Below are positions 1-6,544 of a stretch of 7,481 nt of DNA, one piece after another. Below the pieces are notes generated by a model, which was given only the letters and a program-made list of their open reading frames with translations, did no database searches and had not been told where the DNA came from. The stretch is from an uncultured Oscillospiraceae bacterium (GTDB taxonomy: Bacteria; Bacillota; Clostridia; Oscillospirales; Oscillospiraceae): the NCBI GenBank assembly GCA_900762005.1, contig CAAFEV010000319.1:1-7481 (forward strand), written 5' to 3'. The stretch's first letter is position 1. Every line of letters begins with the position of its first letter. Position numbers and translations under genes: made by a program.

Positions 1-1
1 G

Positions 2-412
2 GAACTTAATAGATTAAATGCCGTTTCCGAAGAAGCCGCAGACGCCTTTGATATGAATGCGATACAAAAAGTGCTGGATGAAATTATTGATTTTTCGGGT
101 ATAAAAATCAATGACAGTATTATTGATAAGTTCGTTTGTCGCATTACTCCCATTGACAACGGACATTATCGGTGGGATTTGAATTTTGCGCCGGGTAAGA
201 AACAGGCAATCATCGGTTCAGTCACGGGCCGTAAGGGACAGGCAGAGGCGGACATAAAAGAATACGGTGAGGATGACGAGCATCCTCACCGTACATACGA
301 TAATGTTATTCAGTTTTCCTCTAACGGGACGATAGCCTATCTTTGTTTAATAGCTGCCTGTGCAGCGGCAAGACGGGCAAGCGGTACGCGGAACGGGCTG
401 CAGGACACATAG
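2..412 (+). CDS. Probable large serine recombinase, C-terminal fragment (5' end outside window)
   Basis: The frame is open from the left edge, so the gene starts upstream and only about 136 residues are seen; the Met at base 53 is internal. The segment with 'IIDKFVCRITPIDNGHYRW' followed by 'DLNF' and 'GRKGQA' resembles the C-terminal end of clostridial large serine recombinases of transposons and prophages, where a stretch of the type D-x-F-V-x-R-I-x-P-x-x-x-x-H-F-x-W is followed by a G-R-K motif. The catalytic serine domain would lie upstream and cannot be seen. The last 40 or so residues are suspect: the frame crosses a perfect hairpin (263-293) and the antisense 3' end of ppdK (337-412) before stopping, so the natural C-terminus may have been lost or replaced. 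The DNA is visibly more AT-rich than ppdK, as expected for acquired DNA. It is convergent with ppdK. The family call rests on motif resemblance only. Confidence 0.55.
   Translation, partial: ELNRLNAVSEEAADAFDMNAIQKVLDEIIDFSGIKINDSIIDKFVCRITPIDNGHYRWDLNFAPGKKQAIIGSVTGRKGQAEADIKEYGEDDEHPHRTYDNVIQFSSNGTIAYLCLIAACAAARRASGTRNGLQDT
256..293 (-). terminator. Rho-independent terminator downstream of ppdK
   Basis: A perfect 13-bp stem (arms 263-275 and 281-293) with a 5-nt loop (276-280). Read on the minus strand it is followed by TTCTTTT, a U-rich tract, and it begins 43 bases after the ppdK stop. On the plus strand it is followed by a mixed sequence, so it serves the minus strand. It lies inside the recombinase reading frame on the other strand. 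Confidence 0.8.
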
Positions 413-2970
413 TCCAAGCCGACACGGTGGCAGAATTCGACGGAGGCGGGGTCGCCGCCATGCTCGCCGCAGATGCCCAGCTTGATGTGCGGGCGGGTCT
501 TTCTGCCAAGCTCTGCCGCCATCTGCACAAGCTTGCCGACGCCGTTCTGGTCAAGATGTGCAAACGGATCGGATTCGTAAATCTTGCGCTCATAATAGGC
601 ATCCAAGAACTTGCCTGCATCGTCACGGCTGAAGCCGAAGGTCATCTGGGTCAGGTCGTTCGTGCCGAAGGAGAAGAATTCCGCTTCCTTCGCAATTTCG
701 TCGGCGGTCAGCGCGGCACGCGGGATTTCAATCATCGTGCCGACCTTGTACTTCATCTCCACACCGGCTGCTTCAATCAGCTTGTCCGCCGTCGCAACAA
801 CGACATCCTTGACGAACTTCAGCTCCTTGACCTCGCCGACAAGCGGAATCATGATTTCCGGCTCGATGCGATACCATGAGAATTCCTTATTGACCTGAAT
901 TGCCGCGTTGATGACCGCAGTGGTCTGCATCTCGGCAATTTCGGGATAGGTGACGGTCAGACGGCAGCCGCGATGACCCATCATCGGGTTGAATTCATGC
1001 AGGGAGGCGATGACCTCTTTCAGTGCCGCAACGTCGATTTTCAGCTCGCCTGCGATTTCCGCAATGTCCTCTTCCTTGGTCGGGAGGAACTCATGAAGCG
1101 GGGGATCGAGGAAACGGACGGTCATAGGCCGACCCTTAAGCTCGCGGTACATGGCCTCGAAGTCACCCTGCTGATAGGGCAGAATCTTCGAAAGGGCTTC
1201 CTTGCGCGCTTCGACGCTCTTTGCGACAATCATCTCACGCACCGCCTTGATGCGGTCTGCCTCGAAGAACATATGCTCGGTGCGGCAAAGGCCGATGCCC
1301 TCTGCGCCAAACTTGACTGCCTGCGCGGTGTCGCGCGGGGTGTCGGCGTTGGTACGCACACGCAGCACGCGGAAGCTGTCCGCCCAGCGCATGAAGCGGT
1401 CAAAGTTGCCGCTGATGGTGGCTTCGACAGTCTTGACCGCACAACCGTAGATGTTGCCGGTGGAGCCGTCAATGGAAATCCAGTCGCCCTCCTTGTAGGT
1501 CTTGCCTGCAAGGGTGAATGCCTTTTCCTCTTCATGGACGGCGATATCGCCGCAGCCGGAGACACAGCAGGTGCCCATGCCGCGCGCGACAACCGCCGCG
1601 TGGGAGGTCATGCCGCCGCGCACGGTCAGAATGCCCTGCGCCGCTGCCATGCCCTCGATATCCTCGGGGCTGGTTTCCAGCCGCACCAGCACGACCTTTT
1701 CGCCGTTGGCTGCCCACTGCTTGGCATCCTCGGCGGTGAAAACGACTCTGCCGCAGGCTGCGCCGGGAGAGGCGGCGAGCCCCTTGCCGACAATTTCGGC
1801 TGCCTTGAGTGCGGCGGCGTCGAACTGCGGGTGCAGAAGAGAGTCAAGCTGCTTCGGCTCGACACGCATGACAGCCTCTTCACGGGAAATCATACCCTCG
1901 TCAACAAGGTCGCAGGCGATTTTCAGTGCGGCGGCAGCAGTACGCTTGCCGTTACGGGTCTGGAGCATATAGAGCTTGCCGTTTTCAATGGTAAACTCCA
2001 TGTCCTGCATATCGCGGTAATGGTTCTCTAAGCGGGTGGCGATATCTACAAACTGGTCATAGACCTGCGGCATATCCTCTTGCAGCTTGGCAATCTTGCT
2101 CGGCGTGCGGATGCCTGCAACGACATCCTCGCCCTGCGCGTTAATCAGATATTCACCGAACAGTGCCTTTTCGCCGGTGGCGGGGTCACGGGTGAAAGCA
2201 ACGCCGGTGCCGGACTGCTCGTTGAGGTTGCCGAACACCATCGGCTGAACGTTGACCGCAGTGCCCCAGGAATAGGGGATGTCGTTCATGCGGCGGTAGA
2301 CATTGGCGCGGGGGTTATCCCATGAGCGGAACACTGCCTTGATTGCTTCCATGAGCTGCGCCTTCGGATTGGTCGGGAAGTCCTCGCCCTTTTCTTTTTT
2401 GTAGTGTGCCTTGAACAGCTCGACGAGCTTTTTCATATCGTCGGCATCAAGGTCAATGTCGTTCTTAATGCCCTTTGCTGCCTTGACTTCGTCAATAATG
2501 ACCTCGAAGGTCTTTTTGGAAAGCTCCATGACAACGTCGGAGAACATCTGGATAAAGCGGCGATAGGAGTCATAGACAAAACGGGTGAATTTATCGGTGG
2601 GGTTGCCTGCAATCAGACCCGCTGCGACGGCATCATTCATGCCGAGGTTCAGTATTGTGTCCATCATGCCGGGCATGGAAGCGCGTGCGCCGGAGCGGAC
2701 GGAGACGAGCAGCGGATTTTTCACATCGCCGAACTTTTTGCCGTTGATTGCTTCAATCTTCGCCAGAGCGGCTTCAACCTGAGACTGAATTTCCTTGCTA
2801 ATGGCTCTGCCGTCCTCATAATACTTGGTGCAAGCCTCGGTGGAGATGGTAAAGCCCTGCGGGACCGGCATACCGAGATTGGACATTTCTGCCAGATTGG
2901 CACCCTTGCCGCCAAGCAGCTCGCGCATGGAGCCGTTGCCTTCGGAGAAAAGGTAAACGTACTTTTGCAT
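337..2970 (-). CDS. ppdK: Pyruvate, phosphate dikinase (EC 2.7.9.1)
   Basis: A cytosolic enzyme interconverting pyruvate + ATP + Pi and PEP + AMP + PPi; in anaerobic Clostridia it usually works in PPi-linked glycolysis or in making PEP. The 877 residues match the family's usual length. The N-terminal ATP-grasp region has GGKGANL (Lys22), SVRSGA (Arg92) and QTRNGKRT (Arg339). The swivelling phosphohistidine domain has GGMTSHAAVVARG with catalytic His457 and the adjacent Thr455, the residue type that regulatory kinases modify in plant enzymes. The C-terminal PEP/pyruvate barrel has GIGLCRTEHMFF (Arg563), VRFLDPP (Arg619), MIEIPRAAL (Glu748), FGTNDLTQ (Asn771, Asp772) and GICGEHGGDP (Cys834). 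These match the Clostridium symbiosum active-site residues with offsets of 0 to 3, so the enzyme should be active. The ATG start is fixed by the N-terminal M-x-K-Y-V-Y-x-F and by a GAAAGGGG ribosome site at 2981-2988. The gene appears monocistronic. No neighbouring regulatory protein gene is seen. Confidence 0.98.
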   Translation of the reverse strand: MQKYVYLFSEGNGSMRELLGGKGANLAEMSNLGMPVPQGFTISTEACTKYYEDGRAISKEIQSQVEAALAKIEAINGKKFGDVKNPLLVSVRSGARASMPGMMDTILNLGMNDAVAAGLIAGNPTDKFTRFVYDSYRRFIQMFSDVVMELSKKTFEVIIDEVKAAKGIKNDIDLDADDMKKLVELFKAHYKKEKGEDFPTNPKAQLMEAIKAVFRSWDNPRANVYRRMNDIPYSWGTAVNVQPMVFGNLNEQSGTGVAFTRDPATGEKALFGEYLINAQGEDVVAGIRTPSKIAKLQEDMPQVYDQFVDIATRLENHYRDMQDMEFTIENGKLYMLQTRNGKRTAAAALKIACDLVDEGMISREEAVMRVEPKQLDSLLHPQFDAAALKAAEIVGKGLAASPGAACGRVVFTAEDAKQWAANGEKVVLVRLETSPEDIEGMAAAQGILTVRGGMTSHAAVVARGMGTCCVSGCGDIAVHEEEKAFTLAGKTYKEGDWISIDGSTGNIYGCAVKTVEATISGNFDRFMRWADSFRVLRVRTNADTPRDTAQAVKFGAEGIGLCRTEHMFFEADRIKAVREMIVAKSVEARKEALSKILPYQQGDFEAMYRELKGRPMTVRFLDPPLHEFLPTKEEDIAEIAGELKIDVAALKEVIASLHEFNPMMGHRGCRLTVTYPEIAEMQTTAVINAAIQVNKEFSWYRIEPEIMIPLVGEVKELKFVKDVVVATADKLIEAAGVEMKYKVGTMIEIPRAALTADEIAKEAEFFSFGTNDLTQMTFGFSRDDAGKFLDAYYERKIYESDPFAHLDQNGVGKLVQMAAELGRKTRPHIKLGICGEHGGDPASVEFCHRVGLDYVSCSPFRVPLARLAAAQAAIKQR

Positions 2971-2980
2971 TCTTTATGAA

Positions 2981-2988
2981 CCCCTTTC
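2981..2988 (-). promoter_or_regulatory. Ribosome binding site of ppdK
   Basis: Minus-strand GAAAGGGG ends 10 bases before the ATG at 2970. It is a somewhat imperfect Shine-Dalgarno match with slightly long spacing, but no better candidate lies upstream. Confidence 0.6.
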
Positions 2989-2995
2989 AAAATTT

Positions 2996-3017
2996 GGAGC
3001 GGCTTTTCCGCCGTTCC
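2996..3017 (-). other. Small hairpin in the ppdK leader
   Basis: The leader RNA can form a stem of GGA and CGGC paired with GCCG and TCC around one internal mismatch, with a six-base GGAAAA loop. No U-tract follows, so it is not a terminator. It lies just upstream of the ribosome site and could influence mRNA stability; no riboswitch class is recognised. Confidence 0.35.
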
Positions 3018-3054
3018 TGACATTTCTTACATTATTAGATATTACTGCGCATAG

Positions 3055-3083
3055 AGTATAGCATATTTCACAAATTTTTGCAA
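3055..3083 (-). promoter_or_regulatory. Sigma-A-type promoter of ppdK
   Basis: Read on the minus strand, a -35 box TTGCAA (3078-3083) is separated by exactly 17 bases from a -10 box TATACT (3055-3060). The expected start of transcription is near base 3048, giving a leader of about 78 bases. The sequence further upstream is A/T-rich, as in UP elements. Confidence 0.75.
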
Positions 3084-3234
3084 ACATTTTTGACGCATAA
3101 ACGCAAAAAAATGCAGAATTGTAGCTTTTGAATAAGTTATTTTCAAATTACCCGTGTTTTTGTTCCGATTGCACAAAGAGCGGTGCCAGCATACCGGCGT
3201 TTTTGCCGCGCAGTCCGTCAATCAGCGGCAGCGT
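3084..3234. other. Intergenic region between the SLH-gene terminator and the ppdK promoter
   Basis: The gap between the ppdK start and the SLH gene stop is 332 bases in all. The half nearest ppdK (about 3084-3150) is very A/T-rich and contains an inverted repeat, TTTGAA (3127-3132) and TTCAAA (3142-3147), some 70-100 bases upstream of the ppdK transcription start, a possible but weak operator. The half from 3151 to 3234 is G/C-richer, and on the minus strand it stays open until a TAA at 3148-3150. I recognise no gene or RNA family here. Confidence 0.4.
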
Positions 3235-3263
3235 AACAAAAGCCGCCCCGATTTCGGGACGGC
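3235..3263 (-). terminator. Rho-independent terminator downstream of the SLH surface-protein gene
   Basis: On the minus strand GCCGTCCCG pairs with CGGGGCGGC (one G-T wobble; stem within 3242-3263, tetraloop AAAT) and is followed by TTTTGTT (3235-3241). It starts 40 bases after the stop codon at 3303. An upstream copy of the 5' arm (3284-3292) can pair with the same 3' arm, giving an alternative longer stem. Confidence 0.8.
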
Positions 3264-3302
3264 CTTGGGCTCGGGTATAGGGAGGGCGGCTTCGGAAGCG
3301 GC

Positions 3303-6302
3303 TTATCCCGGCAGCTTCGGCGCGGGAACGCTGTAGATGGTCAGTTCCTGAGAGAAGGTTCCCCCGGTGTTTGTGGCAGCCAAGGAGCGGAACAGCAGCT
3401 CGTTGTTTGCAAACTCCAAGCCGATAAACCAATCGCCTTTTGCAGGCGGAATGGTCTTTGTGCCGGTTAAAATTGACGCCGTACCCGTGCCGCAGGTAAT
3501 TACAAGATCCGTTCCGGCATCGGCAAGTGTTACCGCGCCGGAGGTGGCGGTAAACTTCAAATATTTCCCGTTGGAATCCTTCAGAAGGAATTTTCCGTCG
3601 GCAGAGCCGGCAACGACCTCCCAGACCACCGTGTTATCCTGCGGGGTAACGCTGCCATCAACGGCGGTAATCGCAACCGGGAGGGTTTTAGAGCTGTTAA
3701 AGCCGTTGCTCATTGCATAGGTTTTGTTGTCATATGCGCAGACAATCACGAGCTTGTCGCCGACGGCAACGGAGGTCGCCTCCGCATAGGGCTGACGTTC
3801 GCCGCAGAGGGTGCATACGCCGTCCACATAGTTGTGCTCACACTTCGGCTTTTGCTTGACATAGAACTGCATACCGTAATTTTTCTCGGTGGCATTTCCG
3901 GTCGAATAGCCGCAAAACGCCATATTCGTCTCACCGCCGTAGGATTTGCCAAAGCATTCCAGATAGGCGTTGCCGTAGCTGGTGGTCAGGTTGGAGCTGT
4001 AGACATAGAAGGAATTATTCTCCGGGTTGCAGGACTCCACCTTCCACGTGTTATCATACTGCGGGTCGTTGGAGATTTCCACATAAGTACCGCTCAACCA
4101 GACCGACAGGGTTTTCTCGCCCTGATGGAAGGAGAAGGTGCCGTCGCCGTTGTCAACGACCGTCCAGACAAGGGTTTCTGCCGGGCTGAACAGCTTACCG
4201 TCCGTGACGGGAACCGTTTCGCCGCGCAGTGCCCATGAGCCGAACATCACAGAGCTTGCCGCTTTGCCTGCGTCGGCGTTGTAAATCACAACCTCGTCTC
4301 CGTTCTTTAAGGCGGCGGTAAGCGCATAGGTCGTAACGGCTTCTTCGCAGACATCGCAAAAGCCGTTCTCGTCCGCGTCAATGTGTCCGAGTGCGGGAAG
4401 GATTGTCTGGGCGACAAGCACCTCGTCACAGGCGGAGCAGTGCTTGCCCTCGGTCAAGCCGCTTGCGGTACAGGTGGCGGCAACCGCCGCGTCGATTACC
4501 TCGGTGTGCGGCAGCTTTTCAATGACGGTAGAGGCTAAGGTGATTTCGGCGGTTGCGGCTGCATCGGAGAAGTATTTGCCGCAGTCCGGGCAGCTCCAAT
4601 AGGCAGTGTTACCCGCAGCAGTGCAGGTGGCTGCCGCCGCTTCCACCGTTTCCAGCGCGTCGTGCTTACAAACGGAGGGAAGCTCACCGCTCCGCTTGAA
4701 AACGGTAAGCACCTGAGAATACTGACCGGTGCTGTTGCTGACAGAATAGGCGCGAAACTGCGGTATTTCCTGACTCATGCGAAAAGCCAGCGTTCTCGTT
4801 GTTCCCGTTGAAGCATCCGTCCCGAAAAGCAGAGAGGAGGTCCCTTCGCCGCAGGTAATGGTCAGCTCAGAGCCAATGGCGTTTAATGTCAGTGCGGTGG
4901 TTGTGCCGGACCAGTAGATGCACTTGCCGTCGGCATCTCTCAAAAGGCAGCTGCCGTCGGCAGAGCCTGCAATAACCTCCCAAACCACCGCAGAGCTTGC
5001 CGGGGTAACGGTTTTGTCGGTAACGGTGATTCCCTCGGCTGCAAGTGCTCCTTCGGTCTGCGTGCCGTGATGCAGCGCATAGCTGATCTCTTCATGGGTT
5101 GCAACCACAACAATTTTGTCGCCCGCCGCAAGCGCGGTCGCAATCGTATAGATACCCTCTGACCCCAGCTCTGCACCGCAGACGTCGCACTTGCCGTCTG
5201 TGTTTGCATCGATATGCGTAAGCGCGGCAAGCGTTGTTTCCGCAAGGGTGATTTCCGTGGCCGCAGCGGCGTCGGAGAAGTAGCACCCGCAGTCCGGGCA
5301 GCTCCAGTAGGCGATGCTGCCGACTGCAATGCAGGTGGCTGCTTTGGCGGGTATCGCGGTCAGATTTTCGTGTGCGCAGGGAGGCACGAGCGACTCGCTG
5401 CAGCGGTCGCAAATACCGTCGCTGTCGGCGTCAATATGGCCGAGGGCAGTCAACGGCTCCGTCCTTGTTTCACCGCACAGTGTGCAGGTAAAGGTCTGCA
5501 CCCCTGCCGCCGTGCAGGTAGCCTCTGCGGTGACAGCGGGTTCTCCCCAGCTGTGCCCCGTTGCGGGAATCGGCTGCGTGGTGCTCTCACCGCAGACAAT
5601 ACAGGTGACAATCTGCGCACCGGCAGCCGTGCAGGTGGCTGCTGCGGTGACAACAGGCTCACCCCATACGTGGGCACAGGGCAGATTTGTTGTTTCAAAC
5701 ACCGTGATGATTTTTGCAAACTGGGCGCGGGTTGCATTGCCCTTGGGGACAAGCTTGCCGTTATCGCCGCTGATGATTTTCTTGGAAATTGCCCAGTTGA
5801 AGGCTTCCCTGGCATAAGCACCGATTTGTGCGTTGTCCGGAAAGTCCTTGAGATAGTCCGTGTCTGCTTTCAGAGAGCCGTTGTAACGCCAAAGCATCGT
5901 GACAAGCTGCTCCCGGGTCAACAGTCCGTTCGGATTAAAAACCGTATCCGAAACGCCGTTGACAACCTTTTTCTCCTGCGCCCATGTAATTGCATTCTTG
6001 TACCAATAGGCGGTCAGGTCGGTGAAGGTGGACGGCGCGTCAGGCACAGGCTCACCCGCCATACGGTAAAGCACGGTTGCCGCCATGGCGCGGGTGCAAG
6101 TACCGTCAGGGTCAAAAATCGTGTCCGTGACACCCTTCATTAAACCGTTTTTGTAAACATAGGTGACGTACTCGGCGTACCACGCGCCCTCCTTCACATC
6201 GGTAAACGGCTCGATATTTGCCGCAAACACGGTCGGAAGGACGCCGACGAGCAGCATGAGCGAAAGTGCCAGTGCCAGCAGTTTTTTTGCGGTGTTCTTC
6301 AT
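3303..6302 (-). CDS. Secreted SLH-domain surface protein with cysteine repeats and beta-rich domains
   Basis: The 999-residue product is exported and probably held on the cell wall. Residues 1-27 form a signal peptide: KNTAKK, a Leu/Ala-rich core, then cleavage after VFA. Three SLH domains follow (about 32-83, 93-142, 153-202), each ending in a TRAE-like motif (TRAM, TREQ, TRAQ); SLH triplets bind pyruvylated wall polysaccharide. Then come cysteine-repeat block 209-301, repeat 309-379, beta domain A1 384-537, repeats 545-655, beta domain B 657-817, a short CxxC linker 821-836, and beta domain A2 843-994. There is no sortase signal or C-terminal membrane helix. No catalytic domain is recognised, so the function is likely structural or binding; the ligand is unknown. 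ATG 6302 is preferred over ATG 6308 because GGAGG sits 7 bases before 6302 but only 1 base before 6308. Promoter and terminator flank it closely, so it is transcribed alone. Confidence 0.93.
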   Translation of the reverse strand: MKNTAKKLLALALSLMLLVGVLPTVFAANIEPFTDVKEGAWYAEYVTYVYKNGLMKGVTDTIFDPDGTCTRAMAATVLYRMAGEPVPDAPSTFTDLTAYWYKNAITWAQEKKVVNGVSDTVFNPNGLLTREQLVTMLWRYNGSLKADTDYLKDFPDNAQIGAYAREAFNWAISKKIISGDNGKLVPKGNATRAQFAKIITVFETTNLPCAHVWGEPVVTAAATCTAAGAQIVTCIVCGESTTQPIPATGHSWGEPAVTAEATCTAAGVQTFTCTLCGETRTEPLTALGHIDADSDGICDRCSESLVPPCAHENLTAIPAKAATCIAVGSIAYWSCPDCGCYFSDAAAATEITLAETTLAALTHIDANTDGKCDVCGAELGSEGIYTIATALAAGDKIVVVATHEEISYALHHGTQTEGALAAEGITVTDKTVTPASSAVVWEVIAGSADGSCLLRDADGKCIYWSGTTTALTLNAIGSELTITCGEGTSSLLFGTDASTGTTRTLAFRMSQEIPQFRAYSVSNSTGQYSQVLTVFKRSGELPSVCKHDALETVEAAAATCTAAGNTAYWSCPDCGKYFSDAAATAEITLASTVIEKLPHTEVIDAAVAATCTASGLTEGKHCSACDEVLVAQTILPALGHIDADENGFCDVCEEAVTTYALTAALKNGDEVVIYNADAGKAASSVMFGSWALRGETVPVTDGKLFSPAETLVWTVVDNGDGTFSFHQGEKTLSVWLSGTYVEISNDPQYDNTWKVESCNPENNSFYVYSSNLTTSYGNAYLECFGKSYGGETNMAFCGYSTGNATEKNYGMQFYVKQKPKCEHNYVDGVCTLCGERQPYAEATSVAVGDKLVIVCAYDNKTYAMSNGFNSSKTLPVAITAVDGSVTPQDNTVVWEVVAGSADGKFLLKDSNGKYLKFTATSGAVTLADAGTDLVITCGTGTASILTGTKTIPPAKGDWFIGLEFANNELLFRSLAATNTGGTFSQELTIYSVPAPKLPG
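3321..3776 (-). other. Beta-rich domain A2 of the SLH protein (C-terminal)
   Basis: Residues 843-994. It starts with VAVGDKLVIV, has the signature WEVVAGSADG followed by KFLLKD and NGKYLKF, then DLVITCG, and ends with FSQELTIY. The same order of elements occurs in residues 384-537 of this protein and at the C-terminus of the neighbouring gene. Alternating hydrophobic strands suggest a beta fold; I cannot assign a named family. Confidence 0.6.
3852..4334 (-). other. Beta-rich domain B of the SLH protein
   Basis: Residues 657-817. It starts with YALTAALKNGDEVVIYN, has VWTVVDNGDGTFSF and NTWKVE, then FYVYSS, AYLEC and a final YGMQFYVKQ. The neighbouring gene shows the same late elements (ATWEL, CVYFKN, EYLEW, YAMQIYVLG) at its visible N-terminal end. 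The domain is aromatic-rich and contains NN-S/NLT-type Asn clusters; its function is unknown. Confidence 0.55.
4338..4670 (-). repeat. Cysteine-repeat block 3 of the SLH protein
   Basis: Residues 545-655 contain two units. The first has CKH, AAATCTAAGNTAYWSCPDCG and KYFSDAAATAEITLA. The second has HTEVIDAAVAATCTASG, EGKHCSACDE and ends in ALGHIDADENGFCDVC. Each unit carries a C-x-x-C pair plus an earlier Cys and His, a layout that suits a small metal- or disulfide-stabilised fold. The 66 bases at 4539-4604 are closely repeated at 5247-5312 and 7076-7141. Confidence 0.8.
4692..5153 (-). other. Beta-rich domain A1 of the SLH protein
   Basis: Residues 384-537. It starts with YTIATALAAGDKIVVV, has WEVIAGSADG followed by SCLLRD and DGKCIYW, then ELTITCG, FRAYS and YSQVLTVFK. 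It is the internal copy of the C-terminal domain A2. Bases 4954-4990 match bases 3595-3631 in A2 at 33 of 37 positions. Confidence 0.6.
5166..5378 (-). repeat. Cysteine-repeat block 2 of the SLH protein
   Basis: Residues 309-379: CAHENLTA, AATCIAVGSIAYWSCPDCG, an FSDAAAATEITLA stretch, then HIDANTDGKCDVCG. It is nearly the same unit as residues 77-147 (counted from Met 7435) of the neighbouring surface gene. It carries one extra cysteine (Cys340) right after the CPDCG motif. Confidence 0.8.
5400..5678 (-). repeat. Cysteine-repeat block 1 of the SLH protein
   Basis: Residues 209-301, directly after the third SLH domain. Two similar units (HVWGEPVVTAAATCTAAG and HSWGEPAVTAEATCTAAG) each continue with a TC-x-x-CGE motif and end in GH; the second ends in HIDADSDGICDRC. 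The W-G-E-P / ATCT-x-A-G / C-x-x-C-G / ALGH pattern is a recurrent repeat of clostridial exoproteins and probably forms a spacer between wall anchor and outer domains. Confidence 0.8.
5697..6209 (-). other. Three SLH domains
   Basis: Residues 32-202. Each unit starts with a F-x-D motif (PFTDV, TFTDL, KDFPD), has a helix with W/Y residues, a NG-V-x-x-G-V/D-T-x-F-x-P-x-G middle (degenerate in the third) and a TR-x-x motif. SLH triplets anchor proteins non-covalently to secondary cell-wall polymers in Firmicutes. Confidence 0.92.
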
Positions 6303-6309
6303 GTTCATT

Positions 6310-6314
6310 CCTCC
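6310..6314 (-). promoter_or_regulatory. Ribosome binding site that decides the SLH-protein start
   Basis: Minus-strand GGAGG lies 1 base before the ATG at 6308 and 7 bases before the ATG at 6302. The second spacing is the normal one, so translation should begin with MKNTAKK. Confidence 0.85.
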
Positions 6315-6354
6315 AAAATCAGCAATAGAAATACGTTCCGTTTGTTGTCTCTCC

Positions 6355-6382
6355 ATTATACCATGTTTTTGGGGTTTCACAA
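6355..6382 (-). promoter_or_regulatory. Sigma-A-type promoter of the SLH surface-protein gene
   Basis: On the minus strand a perfect -10 box TATAAT (6355-6360) is preceded by TGG, giving an extended -10 (TGn), and by a weaker -35 box TTGTGA (6377-6382) at 16 bases. Transcription should start near base 6348, giving a leader of about 46 bases. No operator or riboswitch is obvious. Confidence 0.8.
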
Positions 6383-6457
6383 GCCTTTTTTGCAGGTTTC
6401 TCCGCCTTTCCGCCGCAAGAAAGTCACTATGCCGAAAAAAGCAGCATAACAAGCCGC

Positions 6458-6487
6458 AAAAAACCGCCCCCGGAGGGGCGGTTTTTT
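6458..6487 (-). terminator. Strong terminator between the two surface-protein genes
   Basis: CCGCCCC (6464-6470) pairs perfectly with GGGGCGG (6475-6481) around loop CGGA, flanked by six A and six T. It follows the stop of the upstream surface gene by 57 bases. The A6/T6 symmetry would let it work on both strands, but no plus-strand gene needs it here. Confidence 0.9.
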
Positions 6488-6544
6488 GTAATGAAACTGC
6501 TTCTTGTATGCCAAGTAAAGCGTTTGCTGCTCTCCTTGGTCGGA

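Noticed and set aside
973..2031. A 352-residue plus-strand open frame antisense to ppdK
   Set aside because: It lies wholly opposite a canonical ppdK, its protein is rich in Gly/His/Ala without recognisable domains, and no good ribosome site or promoter was noted. It is a by-product of G/C-rich codon use.
3303..3330. Possible sortase (LPxTG-like) signal from the C-terminal KLPG of the SLH protein
   Set aside because: There is no threonine-glycine after the proline, no hydrophobic helix and no positive tail; the protein stops right after KLPG.
3148..3432. A 94-residue minus-strand frame starting inside the SLH gene
   Set aside because: Its first half is an out-of-frame shadow of the SLH C-terminus and it spans the terminator; only the last third looks protein-like, so it is not called as a gene.
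5214..6143. A 309-residue plus-strand open frame antisense to the SLH gene
   Set aside because: It mirrors the SLH and cysteine-repeat coding DNA, resembles no family, and has Cys/Gly/Arg-rich low-complexity composition.
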